NCBI GenBank assembly: GCA_028023455.1
Contig: JAQFVV010012508.1
Span: 3,965,877-4,029,876, forward strand
Source: Epiperipatus broadwayi
Lineage: Eukaryota > Onychophora > Udeonychophora > Euonychophora > Peripatidae
Length of the DNA stretch: 64,000 bases
Direction: 5' to 3'
Notes under the pieces: generated by a model
Databases searched by the model: none
Seen by the model: the letters and a program-made list of their open reading frames with translations, nothing else
What the model was told of the DNA's origin: nothing
Shown here: piece by piece, positions 46,596 to 57,130 of the stretch
Layout of the letters: each line of letters begins with the position of its first letter
Position numbering within the stretch: position 1 is the first letter of the stretch
Translations under genes and position numbers: made by a program

Positions 46596-46703
46596 GTTGT
46601 TTTTTTTTTCATATGTCATAGCATCGGCCGGGAAGCGAACCTGCTAACCCGGGACAACTGTTTGTAAGGCAGCTGTGCTGACCTCTCGATCACCAACACT
46701 TGA
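46596..46703 (-). repeat. Compact tRNA-derived SINE, family D (copy 2)
   Basis: Flanked by perfect 14-bp direct repeats CATACTATTATTGT (46582-46595 and 46704-46717). The minus strand reads TGTCAAGTGTTGGTGATCGA, GAGAGGTCAGCACAGC, CTTACAA, GGGTTAGCAGGTTCGC and CCGGCCGATGCTATGACATA, ending in poly-A. Total length is only 108 bp including the tail, so the whole element is essentially one tRNA-like body. The direct repeats prove retroposition. Confidence 0.85.
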
Positions 46704-46717
46704 CATACTATTATTGT

Positions 46718-47392
46718 TATTAGAATTTTTTTTTGAAAAAAAAAAGGTAAAAATAAAATTGTGTAACATTTTCAGAATTGACACTATATAATCAATAAAA
46801 TAATTAAAAATTCCTCCCCCCCCCCTCCTTAGTAAGCTTCTACGTTAAAATGAATTAGTTTTAGTATGTTGAATTACTATTTCTTTTTTTTTTTCAACAA
46901 CTTCTTTTTTATACATATATTCCATGGTGAAGATATAGTCTTTATAGTATTGTGTACTTACCTGCGGTAATGAAGTCACCAGCGTAAGCAGATGTGTATA
47001 AAAAGATTCAATTAAACACCTTTACAATCTTCTAAAAAGGATATGAATTAATTTTGTGACTATTAGATAATATTCTGATGAGGAGAAAGTTTTTAGTCAA
47101 AATGTTGGTCTTAATGCTAATTTTTTGGCCATATGTCCACGGTGCTGGCGGTGTTTCATTCTCGATTGGAGGGAATGTGATTCGATGTAAGAAAGTTTAG
47201 TCTATCACAGTGATGCTACTATGAAACAACATTTGTAAATGGACAGAATTGCACCATTAAATATATGTATATTATTGATTTTTTGTTTGATTATCGCTTG
47301 AAATAAATTTATATTGTTAAAAGTTTACTTCTTCAAAGATATTTCTCACAAAAACATAAATGCATGTTTGTTTCATTTCCACCTTCAAATAG
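46718..47392. other. AT-rich DNA, nothing recognised
   Basis: A 9-base C run near 46819. No gene or repeat supported. Confidence 0.45.
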
Positions 47393-47471
47393 GATCAATA
47401 CAAGAGTTCCAATTGGAATTCTACCACAATCAAGTCCACAACATGGTTACAGAAACTATTTATTAGAACAG
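47393..47471 (+). CDS. Candidate internal exon, unknown protein
   Basis: The acceptor CCACCTTCAAATAG ends at 47392, and a donor CAG|GTTGGT follows 47471. The 79-nt piece translates in one open frame as NTRVPIGILPQSSPQHGYRN and ends LLEQ. It is less AT-rich than the flanks and reads like ordinary coding sequence. I do not recognise the protein and cannot link it to the other exon candidates. Confidence 0.3.
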
Positions 47472-47859
47472 GTTGGTTGCCATCAATCTCTGCCATACAA
47501 CCAAACAATATGCAAGAATCCTACTATGCTAATCACACTATTCATAATCGGAAATAACAAAATGGAAATGTATAGGCTAGATTATAAATCCCTGGAGAAC
47601 TTTGCAGTCGGATGAGCTGAATAAGTATTTAGAACATTTGACATTATTAAGAGTTGTCAACAGTGTGAAACAGGCTTCGATCTTTACTGACTTCAGTGTA
47701 TAAAGTGATATGGTCAAATGGTGGGTTCTCATGGTTTTCAGGTAAGGCTAGACATGGTTTTCCAGACTACAATGAATCAATGTACTTATCATCATGTAAT
47801 TTTGTAATCAAGGTATTTAATTCCATGTATTTTATGATTAATCACCTATGTAATTTCTC

Positions 47860-48630
47860 TGTGGTCTAGGTGGGCAGGTAGACCGAATGTGGTCTGAGCC
47901 CATTTGGACTGGCCCATATTAGTATTGTTGTCATGTTTCCTTGGTTAACAGTACATTTTTGGGCTGGTAGACTGAGTGTGGTCCCTGGCCATTTGGACTG
48001 TTGTGTTGGAAGTCACAGGATTTTGCTTGAAGGGGTGAAGGCAACGATCCTGAGGGGTTTGTTGATCTGCAGGAGTGAATGGCAATCATCACCACACCCA
48101 GGGAAGGGATGACCAGGCACTGTTCTCACGGCCCTCTTTGACTCAGTCAGGGTTCCGGATTGGCTGAACCAACAGGACACCCAGATGTATCTAACCCACT
48201 TGCGATTGGGGCCTGAGGTGGATTAACCTTGTCCAAGGGGTGGGTCTGGGGTCTCACAAAGTTGAGTTCTGGCTGGTCCAGTCTTCAGGGAGCCATTTGA
48301 GGACCTTCCAGTTGAATTGAGAGTCATTTCACCACCTTGATTATTACCTCAAATGGATGGTTACATCCCCTTGATTGAGTGTTCCTTGCTTCTCTTCTTT
48401 GTGACTTCCTTGATGTTTGAACTTGGGATTCATTTGTTTTTTTAGATATTGGTAATACTTAATTTATTGTGTAAGGAGGTTGGACTGCTTTGATCCACCT
48501 CCCAGCTGTATTATATCAGTGTAACATTGTAATCTCTTTGGCCCACTGGTGCAGGTGACACAATGTGATCCCTGCACATTTGTGCCCATAAGATCTGTTA
48601 TAGTAACTTAATAAAGATTGCTTTGAAAGT
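47860..48630 (+). repeat. GC-richer unclassified repeat or LTR-like block
   Basis: About 770 bases with clearly higher GC than the window and no AT tracts. An imperfect unit occurs twice, about 87 bp apart: GGCAGGTAGACCGAATGTGG (47872) and GGCTGGTAGACTGAGTGTGG (47958), each followed by CCATTTGGACTG. A related line, GCAGGTGACACAATGTGATC, is near 48553. The block ends shortly after AATAAAG (48611), a polyadenylation-type signal. No long frame, no reverse transcriptase motifs. A retroelement 3' region or solo LTR is possible. Confidence 0.45.
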
Positions 48631-49429
48631 AAAGTTTGAGGTGGACATTTTTCAAAATAAAAAAATCTTTATAAGTTTAAATGGTGGAAGATAATTTCTC
48701 ACGAAAAAAAAACAACATAAGTGTGTGTTAGTAGATATTTATATCATTTCCAGTTTCCTAATAAATATTGCTGGACTAATACCTTTGTGAAATCTTACTG
48801 TGGGACTAATAAGTATTTCATTTATATGCTTATCATTTGCAGTATTGTTGATTGAGTGACAGATAAAATTAATTTTTAAATACAATTTGTATTTGTGTAA
48901 TCTTTTATATATTTTTTGCCATTGCTATTTATCATTATCATTTATCTGCAAAAAGAAAGGTATTTTGTTACACTCATATCGTTTTCTTCATTTATTTCGA
49001 TTTTTAAAAACTTCAGTTATTATTTTTTCTTTTCCTACATCTTTTTATTCCATTTTCAACAATCCCATGCAATATGTATTTTATAATTTTTTTACCTCTA
49101 ATATATTCTGCTAAATGTATGTGTATATTTATGTATACACAAAATAAGTATTATTAGTTAAATGATATTATAATCGTAAAACTAAATGTATGTGTGTGGA
49201 TGTTAATGGCATTCACAGTATTTTATAAAAGTAATTAGTCTAATTAAATAATTGAATTAATGGAAAAACTATAAACTAACTTATCAAGAAAGTTGGGTTA
49301 ATTCGAGCAAAGGATTAAGATAAAGTAAACAAAGCCATTACAACTCTTAATGTTTAGTTAATGATAATAGAAACATTGCTTAAAATAGGCAATTCTAAGG
49401 TAATTGCGTTATCTGATCAGGGATCGAAT
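48631..49429. other. AT-rich DNA, nothing recognised
   Basis: No gene or repeat supported. Confidence 0.5.
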
Positions 49430-49880
49430 ATGGTAACTCTAGAGCTAATCACCACGTGGTCAGCGGATGGCCAATCAAGAGAGTCAACCCTAAAAACAAG
49501 GAGAGTGGAAAAAGATCTAGAACAGAACTGAAAGGAAGACGCGCCATTTCTTCGGGTGTCCCAGTCAGCTCCCTCCTTCACTTTAGCCTTGCGGAGAAGT
49601 TTATCTCCAGATGTGTGAAAGTAAACTTAGGAACCGTATAACAGTTTGTATTGATCTTATTATTTTGCTATGCCTTCAGGGCCCTTATTGTATTTATATA
49701 GTGTGTGTATATAATTGTCATAAATATACTAAACTAGATTGATTATCTCCATATAACTCAGTAAAATAAATTCTTGTTATTTTAAATTACTTGCCGAGCC
49801 TCCACATTAATTAGTAATTATTTCGGTTATTTATATTTGCAATCTGACAGGCAATAGAGTGCCGCTGGATACGGCATATT
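49430..49880 (+). repeat. Possible solo LTR
   Basis: Island of more even composition: TGGTAACTCTAGAGC, GAAGACGCGCCATTTCTTCG, CCTTGCGGAGAAG, then AATAAATTCTTGTT near 49767 and TTGCCGAGCCTCCACA, ending close to ATCTGACAGGCAATAGAGTG and GCCGCTGGATACGGCAT. The polyadenylation-like signal followed by a short downstream segment is the layout of an LTR. No second copy or target duplication is visible. Confidence 0.25.
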
Positions 49881-50373
49881 CAATCCAGTTTCATTTGTTA
49901 ATTTTATTGTTTAACTTTTTTTCCTCCTTTATTGTTTTAACACTTTTTTCTATCTAATTCTGTCTTTCCAACTTACCTTTCTCGTTTTTTCCCCCAGTTT
50001 TATATTCTTAGGACTTGTCTTTTTTTTTTTCATTGTTTTTATTAATTATTCAAACCTCTGCAATATATAAACCAATAAAGATACCTATTTTTAGTTCAGA
50101 ATCCTAAGAATCATAATATTACTGCTAAATCATATTAAAAGTTTGCTTAACATTTGTAAATTTTATTATATTTCAGTCATCAGTTAAATTTTTATATTTA
50201 AAAAACATTAATTCTGTATATGTATCTTTCTGTTCAAGTCCACTCATACATTTTTTATCTTCTTATCCATTTTTATTACTTTAGTTTTAATTATATTATT
50301 ATTATCCCTTTAAAAAATTACATTTAGCCCTCGTTATGATGTCTTTGCTAATCACAATTATTATGAATTATTT

Positions 50374-50560
50374 CAATATAAACTTTATTAACATTCCTTT
50401 AACACTTTAAATAAACAATCTTTATTTATTTATAACAGTTTTGACTGTCCTAGCACTCTTCTTCAGATCTTAAACGTGTCGAATCTGTTACAAATAAATA
50501 AAGATTGTTTGCTTAAAGTGTTAAAGGAGTGTTAATGAAGTTTATATTGAAATATAAAAA
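50374..50560. repeat. Foldback element with hammerhead-like loop
   Basis: Left arm TATTTCAATATAAACTTTAT...AACAATCTTTATTTATT (50374-50438) mirrors right arm AAATAAATAAAGATTGTTTG...ATAAACTT-like sequence to ATATTGAAATA (50488-50560). On the minus strand the loop reads CTGAAGA (50460-50466), a possible stem II GTGCTAGGACAG, and CAAAAC in place of GAAAC. Same CTGAAGAAGAG wording as the 25- and 34.5-kb elements. Confidence 0.65.
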
Positions 50561-52704
50561 GAAACAAAATATAAAGAGAAGAAAAAGAAGTAGATAAGAT
50601 TTATTTTATGAATTATCCTTCATCTAATTTTAATTTTATTCTCATCACAATCATTCAACAATTCATTTAAATAGACATTATGCAAAATAGGAGGACAATG
50701 TTTTTGACTTGGATTTATTTTATAAAAGAAGACTAGTTAATCTTCTAATTTTTATACAAATTTCTTAACAATCACAGATTTTAGAATGTTTAACAAAATA
50801 ATCCACTTCACGTTTAAAAGTGTCTAAATCATACCTTTCTTAATATTTTTTAATATCTTTCAATAATTGTTCTTACTATTGCAGTTACGTCTTCCATCCT
50901 TCCTCCATTTTTTGTAAAATAAAAACTGGTGCCCAGATTGAATAATTAATAATACATATTTAATCTATTTTCAACTATACATTGTTGGTGTGGAAAATAA
51001 CTAAGTGTTTTAAATGTAACGGATTTTGTATTACATTCTTTCCTTTTTTTTAAGGAAATCGTAATGGTTTAAAGCAAATATTCGTGTTGCTCTGCGGAAC
51101 AAAATTACATTATATGCAAATCTATTTTTTTTATAATCTTTTTACCATTCTCTGAATTGATTATCTGATAGAAGACATGACTAACATACCAGACCAGATT
51201 ACTCTCTGCAAATTTTTCTATACCTTGAATTTATTTTTAAATAATCATAATTACTTTCGCTGTTGAATTTTTTTTTTTTTTTTTAAGGTTCTATGCCTTT
51301 TTTTCCTATTATAATTTCATTCTTCGATATAATTCTCAGTTTATTTTATTTTCTTATCATAATTTCTTCGATAAATAATATTTCTATCATTTATTCTTTT
51401 TAACATTTCATATATTGCTCATCTTATCTTTTCAATTTAAAAATCTTTTGATTTTTTTTCAAATCCACCTCTGTGGATCTTCTAATTTTCTCAATTTCTT
51501 TATCATTATTTTCATTATTAGTTATCCAATTTCACAAACATTTTAAAGTACAGTTTTAATCTTCTGTGTAATTTATAATTAATGTTTTTATTTTAATATC
51601 TAATTTTATTTATCTTTTTTTTTTTTACATTTATGGTCATTCCTGACCTATAATATTATGCACAAATAGTGGCATATCATTAGCAAATCTGTTATACGGA
51701 ACTTTCACTTAATAATTTATCTAAGTAATTCTTACAAAAACATTTTTTTTCTTTTTTGGGAAGAATATCATTATATATATATATTGATATTTTTCAAATT
51801 TGTTTCTTTTTTAAAATATTCTATCAAATACCTTTTAAAGATAGTAAAGCAACTACTAATCTTTTTCTTCTTCATATATATCTCACCAGTAATTATCAGC
51901 ATGCTATAGAAATTTGTATTCTTTTATCTTTTCTAAATCCACACTGATCATCAGACATGTCTGTTGTAAATCCATCTACTAATGACTTTCAACATTACCT
52001 TAGCTGCATGTGAGAGTAGACTAATTGTTTTAAAACAACCTTTACATTTATTGTATTAACCGTACTACACCTGAATCATAATTATTGGCAGGAGTTAGAT
52101 GTTCACCATTCCATGAATACTGTGACTAAATTGTTTATTGCGATTTTGCCTGATTTATTGTACCAAAGTAGAGATGGGTCTCTCTTTTACTGTAACACAA
52201 AGGCATGGAAAGTTTTATTATTTAAGGCTGCTTCCTAAGAATCTAAAAATGTGATGGTAAAATCGTAAGGCCAACCATTATGGTTCTCAGCTTGCTTAGT
52301 TGAGATATTGTAGAATTCACTATTGTAAAATAATATCTTTATTAGATTGGGCATTTGAACTGAAAAAAGTAGCAATAGTCTTCCTAAAAGAGTATTTTAT
52401 TGTTATCTCAAACATGGTTTTCATGAGAGATGCAAACTCTACTTTTGTTATACAGATTTGCCAACATCATACTAAGTAAGAGTAATATTCGTTAATTGTT
52501 TTTATTGGGGGAGATATGGTTGAGTATAGAATTTGGATAGCTACGATTGTTTCAAAAATAAAAAAACAAGCATTACAAGATATTAATAGTTAGACTAAAA
52601 GAGCAGTGTATGATAATACGTTGATGTATTTGTGATAATATATATATATATATATTGTAATATTTTTGAAATAACTAGGATAATTCATATATTTGGAGTT
52701 TAAA
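50561..52704. other. AT-rich DNA, nothing recognised
   Basis: More than 2 kb of very AT-rich, T-rich sequence. A (TA)n run lies at about 52638-52655. No gene supported. Confidence 0.45.
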
Positions 52705-53135
52705 ATAATATAAAGGATTTGAACTCAGACTTTCAAGCTCCCTTCAACTATCCACTATCTCATACAATCAATACCCATGAGCACACACATGTGAAAAAGA
52801 TAAATGATCTCCAATATACATATTTCATGCTGAACCATCACTCATTACTCGGTCCAGATCATCATTTCTCACACATATATATAATAAGCCTGACCATTAA
52901 AATTTGAAGATTTGATATCTTAATATAAACCAAGTACTGATTATATATGTGTGTGAGATGATGATCTGGACCAACTGATGACAGCTGGTTTAGCATGAAA
53001 TATGTATATTGAAGATCGTTTATCTTTTTCACATGTGTGTGGTCATGTGTACCGATTGTATAAGATAGAGTGGATAGCTTAACGAAGCGTAAAAGTCTGG
53101 ATTCAAATCCTCTATATTATACTATATGTGTTAAT
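52705..53135. repeat. Head-to-head inverted pair of SINE-S copies
   Basis: A minus copy (52705-52890: GGATTTGAACTCAGACTTTC, CATGTGAAAAAGATAAATGA, CCAGATCATCATTTCTCACA) abuts a plus copy (52889-53135: GCCTGACCATTAAAATTTG, GATGATGATCTGGACCAACT, ATCTTTTTCACATGTGTGTG, GTCTGGATTCAAATCC). The heads meet with no spacer, giving a foldback of about 430 bp. The two arms differ at several sites, so they are not a fresh duplication. Confidence 0.75.
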
Positions 53136-54146
53136 TTGTATAATTATTGCAAATCTTTTCTCTAACGTATTAATTATTTTGTTTAACTCTTCTAGCTTTT
53201 TTTTTCTCCAACAGTTTGAATAGTCGTACTCATTTATAAAGAGACTATTAATAATGGATAATGATAAATTAATTGTCTTAAACATAAATTCTAACTCATT
53301 AGTTTCATTAATAATTCAGTTGCAGTTCATTAGTTTATTAGGGTTCCCTTTTTTCTCCCCTTCATTTAATACTTTCACAAATTGTGCAACTTACCTATCT
53401 CATTTTTTAAAAATCCTATCATATAAGTCATTTAAATTTGCATGTGTTTGTTCGTCTGTGTAATGAAAGAGGGCACAATCAGCGAAATTTAGCATAATTA
53501 TAGCTCTCCCTAATAAATTATTGTTGTTGCTTTATTCATACTGTAATGTAATTATGCATGCATTTTTATTAAATTAGTCTATTTAAATATTCCATTTTTT
53601 AGATAAGTAGACGCTATTTTCTCTTTTGTTTATTACATTTCTATGGTTGCCAATCGATCTAGTATGTATGGAGCATGATAATGGGAAAACAAAAATCAAG
53701 TTGGCATCGTTTATTATCACCCATAGAAATATAATAAGCAAAAGAGAAAAGAGCATAAATAAATAAATGGAATATGTAAATGAACTAATTTAAATAAAAA
53801 TGCATGTATAAATATATTACAGTATAAATAAGGCAGCAACAATAATTAATTTAAGAGATCTATGTTTGTGGAACTTCACCAAAAGTGTGCTCAACTTTAT
53901 GTTATTAAAAAAAGAAAGAAAGAAACCAATTTGTTATGCAGACAGGTGCAAATTTAAATTACAAATGCAAATGAAGGAAAAAATCAATATTCATCACATG
54001 ATCACTATTTCTTATGCTTGCTCTTAACTGTTATTAAAACAGGCAAAACTTTCTATACATATTGCCACTCAGTGCAAGCCTGAATAATCAATGGATGCCA
54101 GAAGGCTTGTGCATAAAATCCCCATCTAGTGCCTACTCATCCAATA

Positions 54147-54188
54147 TCTCCAGAATAGTTTCTGGCTTGTAGCCTTCATCAGTGAGGA
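54147..54188 (-). ncRNA. Hammerhead-like core, cleavage triplet altered
   Basis: Minus strand: CTGATGA and GAAAC intact, stem II GGC/GCC reduced by one change (AGGCTACAAGCC), but the GTC triplet reads TTC and stem I is weaker (TCCTCA / TGGAGA). The mirror copy at 58857-58898 has the same TTC. Confidence 0.4.
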
Positions 54189-54269
54189 GCCTTGGATCTG
54201 AGAGCACTGCACCTAGATCTTAATCTAATGCAACCCTCCAGCAGCCACCTTTTCTCTCATATCCAAGGC

Positions 54270-54311
54270 TCCTCACTGATGAAGGCCACAAGCCAGAAAC
54301 TAGTCTGGGGA
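54270..54311 (+). ncRNA. Minimal type I hammerhead ribozyme candidate
   Basis: All parts in order: stem I 5' strand TCCTCA (54270-54275), core CTGATGA (54276-54282), stem II GGC-CACAA-GCC after an A.A mismatch, core GAA (54296-54298), stem III A-C/G-U with a two-base TA loop (54299-54304), cleavage base C (54305, triplet GTC), stem I 3' strand TGGGGA (54306-54311) pairing with TCCTCA in six pairs, one G-U. Stem III of two pairs matches the small hammerheads reported in Penelope-like elements, which cleave best as dimers. Folding was done by eye. Confidence 0.55.
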
Positions 54312-55205
54312 TGTTGAATGAGTAGGCACTAGGTTGGGGATTTTATGCACAAGCCGTCTGGCATCCATTGATTACTCTGGCTTGCACTGAGTGGCAATAC
54401 GTATAGATAGTTTTGCCTGTTTTAAAAATCAATATTATATATGTCATTTATATATTAGTTTCAACTTTTCAATCCAAGAATTTCTTTATTAATAAATTAT
54501 TACTTTAGGTGGTTGAGTAAACATATTAGAGGGATGGACTAAGGTCCCTAGATGAAAACTCTATTTGTCAGTTCTAATGCTCAAAATGTCATATGATCTA
54601 AAACAGTGACAATCATATATCCTAGTTCTAGAAATTATTCAGGGAAATTTGATTAAGGAAAGAAAAATATCCTTTTCTATTACTCCATTTGCTTTTAAAT
54701 AAATATCAGGAAATATATCTCCTATCTAATTAATGTCTAAAAGCAATCCTCTGCATTCCAAATTTTTATTTTTTAACTAAAACTTCTAAAATACTATTGT
54801 TTCGTATTGGAATACAAGCAATGGTAAAACGTTTTATTAATTTTTCATATTTTTTTAAATATATAATAATTAATATGATCAATTTATTGATAAGTAAACT
54901 ATATATTAAATTTATTTTATTAATATGATCCCATTAATTTATTATTATATTGATTTTTATTAATATTGGTTTTAAATGTAATTACTTTCATACACGCATC
55001 TTTGCACAGATATTTAATTTTTCAGTACTTATGATTTCTAAAGATAGTTATGAAAGAAAGAATAAAATATTAAGAGTTGTTAATAATAATGACGACCTAT
55101 TGTTTAAATATATATATAATAACTGCATAAAATATTCAGATCAAACTCTACTATTACATAACAAATTGCAAAGTCCAACTATTTTCTTTTATATATATAT
55201 ATATA

Positions 55206-55285
55206 TGTCAAAGCATTGATCGGGAAGCGAACCCGGGCCAGCTGCTTGGAAGGTAGCTATCCTAACCGCTAGGCCACCAACGTCC
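55206..55285 (-). repeat. Compact tRNA-derived SINE, family D (copy 3)
   Basis: Minus strand: CGTTGGTGGCCTAGCGGTTA, AGGATAGC, CCAAGCAGC, TGGCCCGGGTTCGCTTCCCG, ATCAATGCTTTGACATATAT. Shorter than the other three copies in the anticodon/variable region. It lies near the inner end of the left arm of the giant inverted repeat; the right arm has its own copy at a slightly different position. No clear target duplication. Confidence 0.7.
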
Positions 55286-55324
55286 ATCTCTTTAAAAAAA
55301 ATGTATAAGTATTGTATCAAATTT

Positions 55325-57130
55325 GACAGCTGTAACTATTTTTCATATCATCAATTGATTTTATTTCTTCATCTGTAAATATGTCGATACCTTTATCATC
55401 TACTTCAATATCTTTATTTTCGAGTTCATAATTAATTGATTTTTTTTTTTTTTTTTGAGTAGATATTTTTTCCATCTTTTCAATATATCTTCCATATCGG
55501 TTAATCTTTTTCCATTCTTATCAGCTATGTCACTTGTTAATCATTTCTTTTTTTTCCCAAATGACACTTCTACTTCTATCAAATATCAGATCATATCTTT
55601 TTACCTCTTGAAACACTTTTATGTCTCTATATTCTTGTTCCAACCATTTGTCTTTTGCTAAATCTGTTTCTCTCCTTAGTTCATTATTAATTTTTCTATA
55701 TGCTTTTTCTCTGTAGAAATATTCTTCCATCTTTCCCAACATACCTTCCATTGTTCAAGATCATTTAGCTTTCTTTAACTGGATTGTTCCTATTTCATTT
55801 TTTTACTATTTCTAATATTCCTTCTTCAATACTATACCAATACTTATCAGAATTATTTATGTATTCCTCTTCTTTATCATTTTCTTTTTATTAGATTGTC
55901 TCATATTAAACTAAATATTTCTTTTTCTTTCAATTTATCTAAGTTTCATCTTAAATATTTTTTCACTTTTTATTCATTTTAACTTTAGTCATAACCAAAT
56001 TATGATCAAGATTATATCAGTACTGAATAAAGCATGTGAATCCTCAATAGTATTCTTATATCTATTCTGAATCAATATATAATCTATTTGATATTGTTGT
56101 CTATCATCTAGAGCTTTTCATGAATACAATCTTCTTGGATGATTTTTAAACCAAGTGTTTACATCCACTAATGTATTCTTATAAAATTCCACAAGTTGGC
56201 TATGTTTTTCATTCATTTTTTCAATATCATAATACCTAATAACCTTTTCTTTTTTATCCTTACCCATTACAGCATTCTAATAACCCAATAGCAATATACA
56301 TGCAATTTTATCTTTACCTTGTATCATTTCCTCTATCTTTTCATATTGCTCATTAATTTTTATCATTTTTGATACTCAGCATGTAAACTTGTATGATTAC
56401 CAAATCCCTAGAACTTGAAGTTATTCTCATCATCATAAGTCTATCATCAACACAATCTACTTTTGCTATACTATTACAAATTTTCTTTCCAACAGCATTA
56501 CTCTTTTAACAGTCTTATATAGCAGGGGTGTCCAACAAGTTGATCGTGATCTACCGGTCGATCGCAAAGCCATTTTTGGTCTATCGCGAGGCCAATCTGG
56601 CAAGAGCTGTTGGGTAACGAATGAAACAAATTAAATCAAGATTTTCAAGTTTTTTTTGTTTATTTTTGTTTTTGTTCTAATTTTTTGTCTAATTCCAGAT
56701 AGGTGAAGTCCACTAAGTCGTATCATTATTGAAAATAATATTTTTAATCTTGATTTAATGTAGCTAATTTGAATTAATAAATATTGTTAATAATTACTCA
56801 TGTTGCTTTAATTCCCCCGGACATGAGTTTTTTGGTTCGTTAAATAATTGTTATTTTTTACTAGGTAGATATATAAAAATAGTATGTATTTCACACCTCC
56901 CTCCACTTAGACTACACCTATGATAAGTCCATCGCCTATGACAACAAGCCAAAACATTTTAAAAATAAAAAATAGATCTTATGAACCCCAAAGTTGGTCA
57001 CCCCTGTTATATAGTGTCAGAAAGTTCAATGTCTATGATGAAATTGAAATATGATGAGAATATGAAATGTCAAATTGCAAAAAGGACTGACTCTATAGAT
57101 TCCAAAGTGTCCACCAATTAAGAGGGTGCT
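55325..57130 (-). pseudogene. RTE/BovB-like LINE endonuclease and linker
   Basis: Minus strand, read across frames. Upstream of the hAT MITE, traces of the endonuclease N-terminus (about 57130-57015). Then DRLMMMRITSSSRDLVIIQV and LLGY-NAVMGKDKKE (GDWNAVxG region, near 56290), NTWFKNHPRRLYS and YQIDYILIQNRYKNTIEDS (near 56150-56040), the SDHN-equivalent damaged. The linker YREKAYRKINNELRRETDLA lies in the open frame 55530-55751, and KGIDIFTDEEIKSIDDMKN near 55370 is the start of the reverse transcriptase. The rest is absent. A different RTE subfamily from the 27.6-kb element, judging by motif wording. Confidence 0.75.
56523..57006. mobile_element. Non-autonomous hAT element (484 bp), perfect TSD
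   Basis: Left end CAGGGGTGTCCAAC and the reverse complement of the right end, CAGGGGTGACCAAC, match at 13 of 14 bases. The flanks TTATATAG (56515-56522) and TTATATAG (57007-57014) are identical 8-bp target duplications. It splits the endonuclease of an RTE/BovB-like LINE. No coding capacity; it depended on a hAT transposase in trans. The perfect duplication makes it one of the younger insertions here. Confidence 0.9.

Larger units (their letters stand above)
53994..54424 (+). repeat. Foldback element, family M (copy 6, long form)
   Basis: Starts TCACATGATCACTATTTC and ends at TTTTGCCTGTTTT. This is the full-length palindrome: arms of about 190 bp through GGATGCCAGAAGGCTTGTGC, CCTACTCATCCAATATCTCC and TTTCTGGCTTGTAGCC, with a short centre around AACCCTCCAGCAGCC. 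Hammerhead-like cores lie in both arms, one per strand; the plus-strand one (54270-54311) is the best in the window. Confidence 0.85.
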
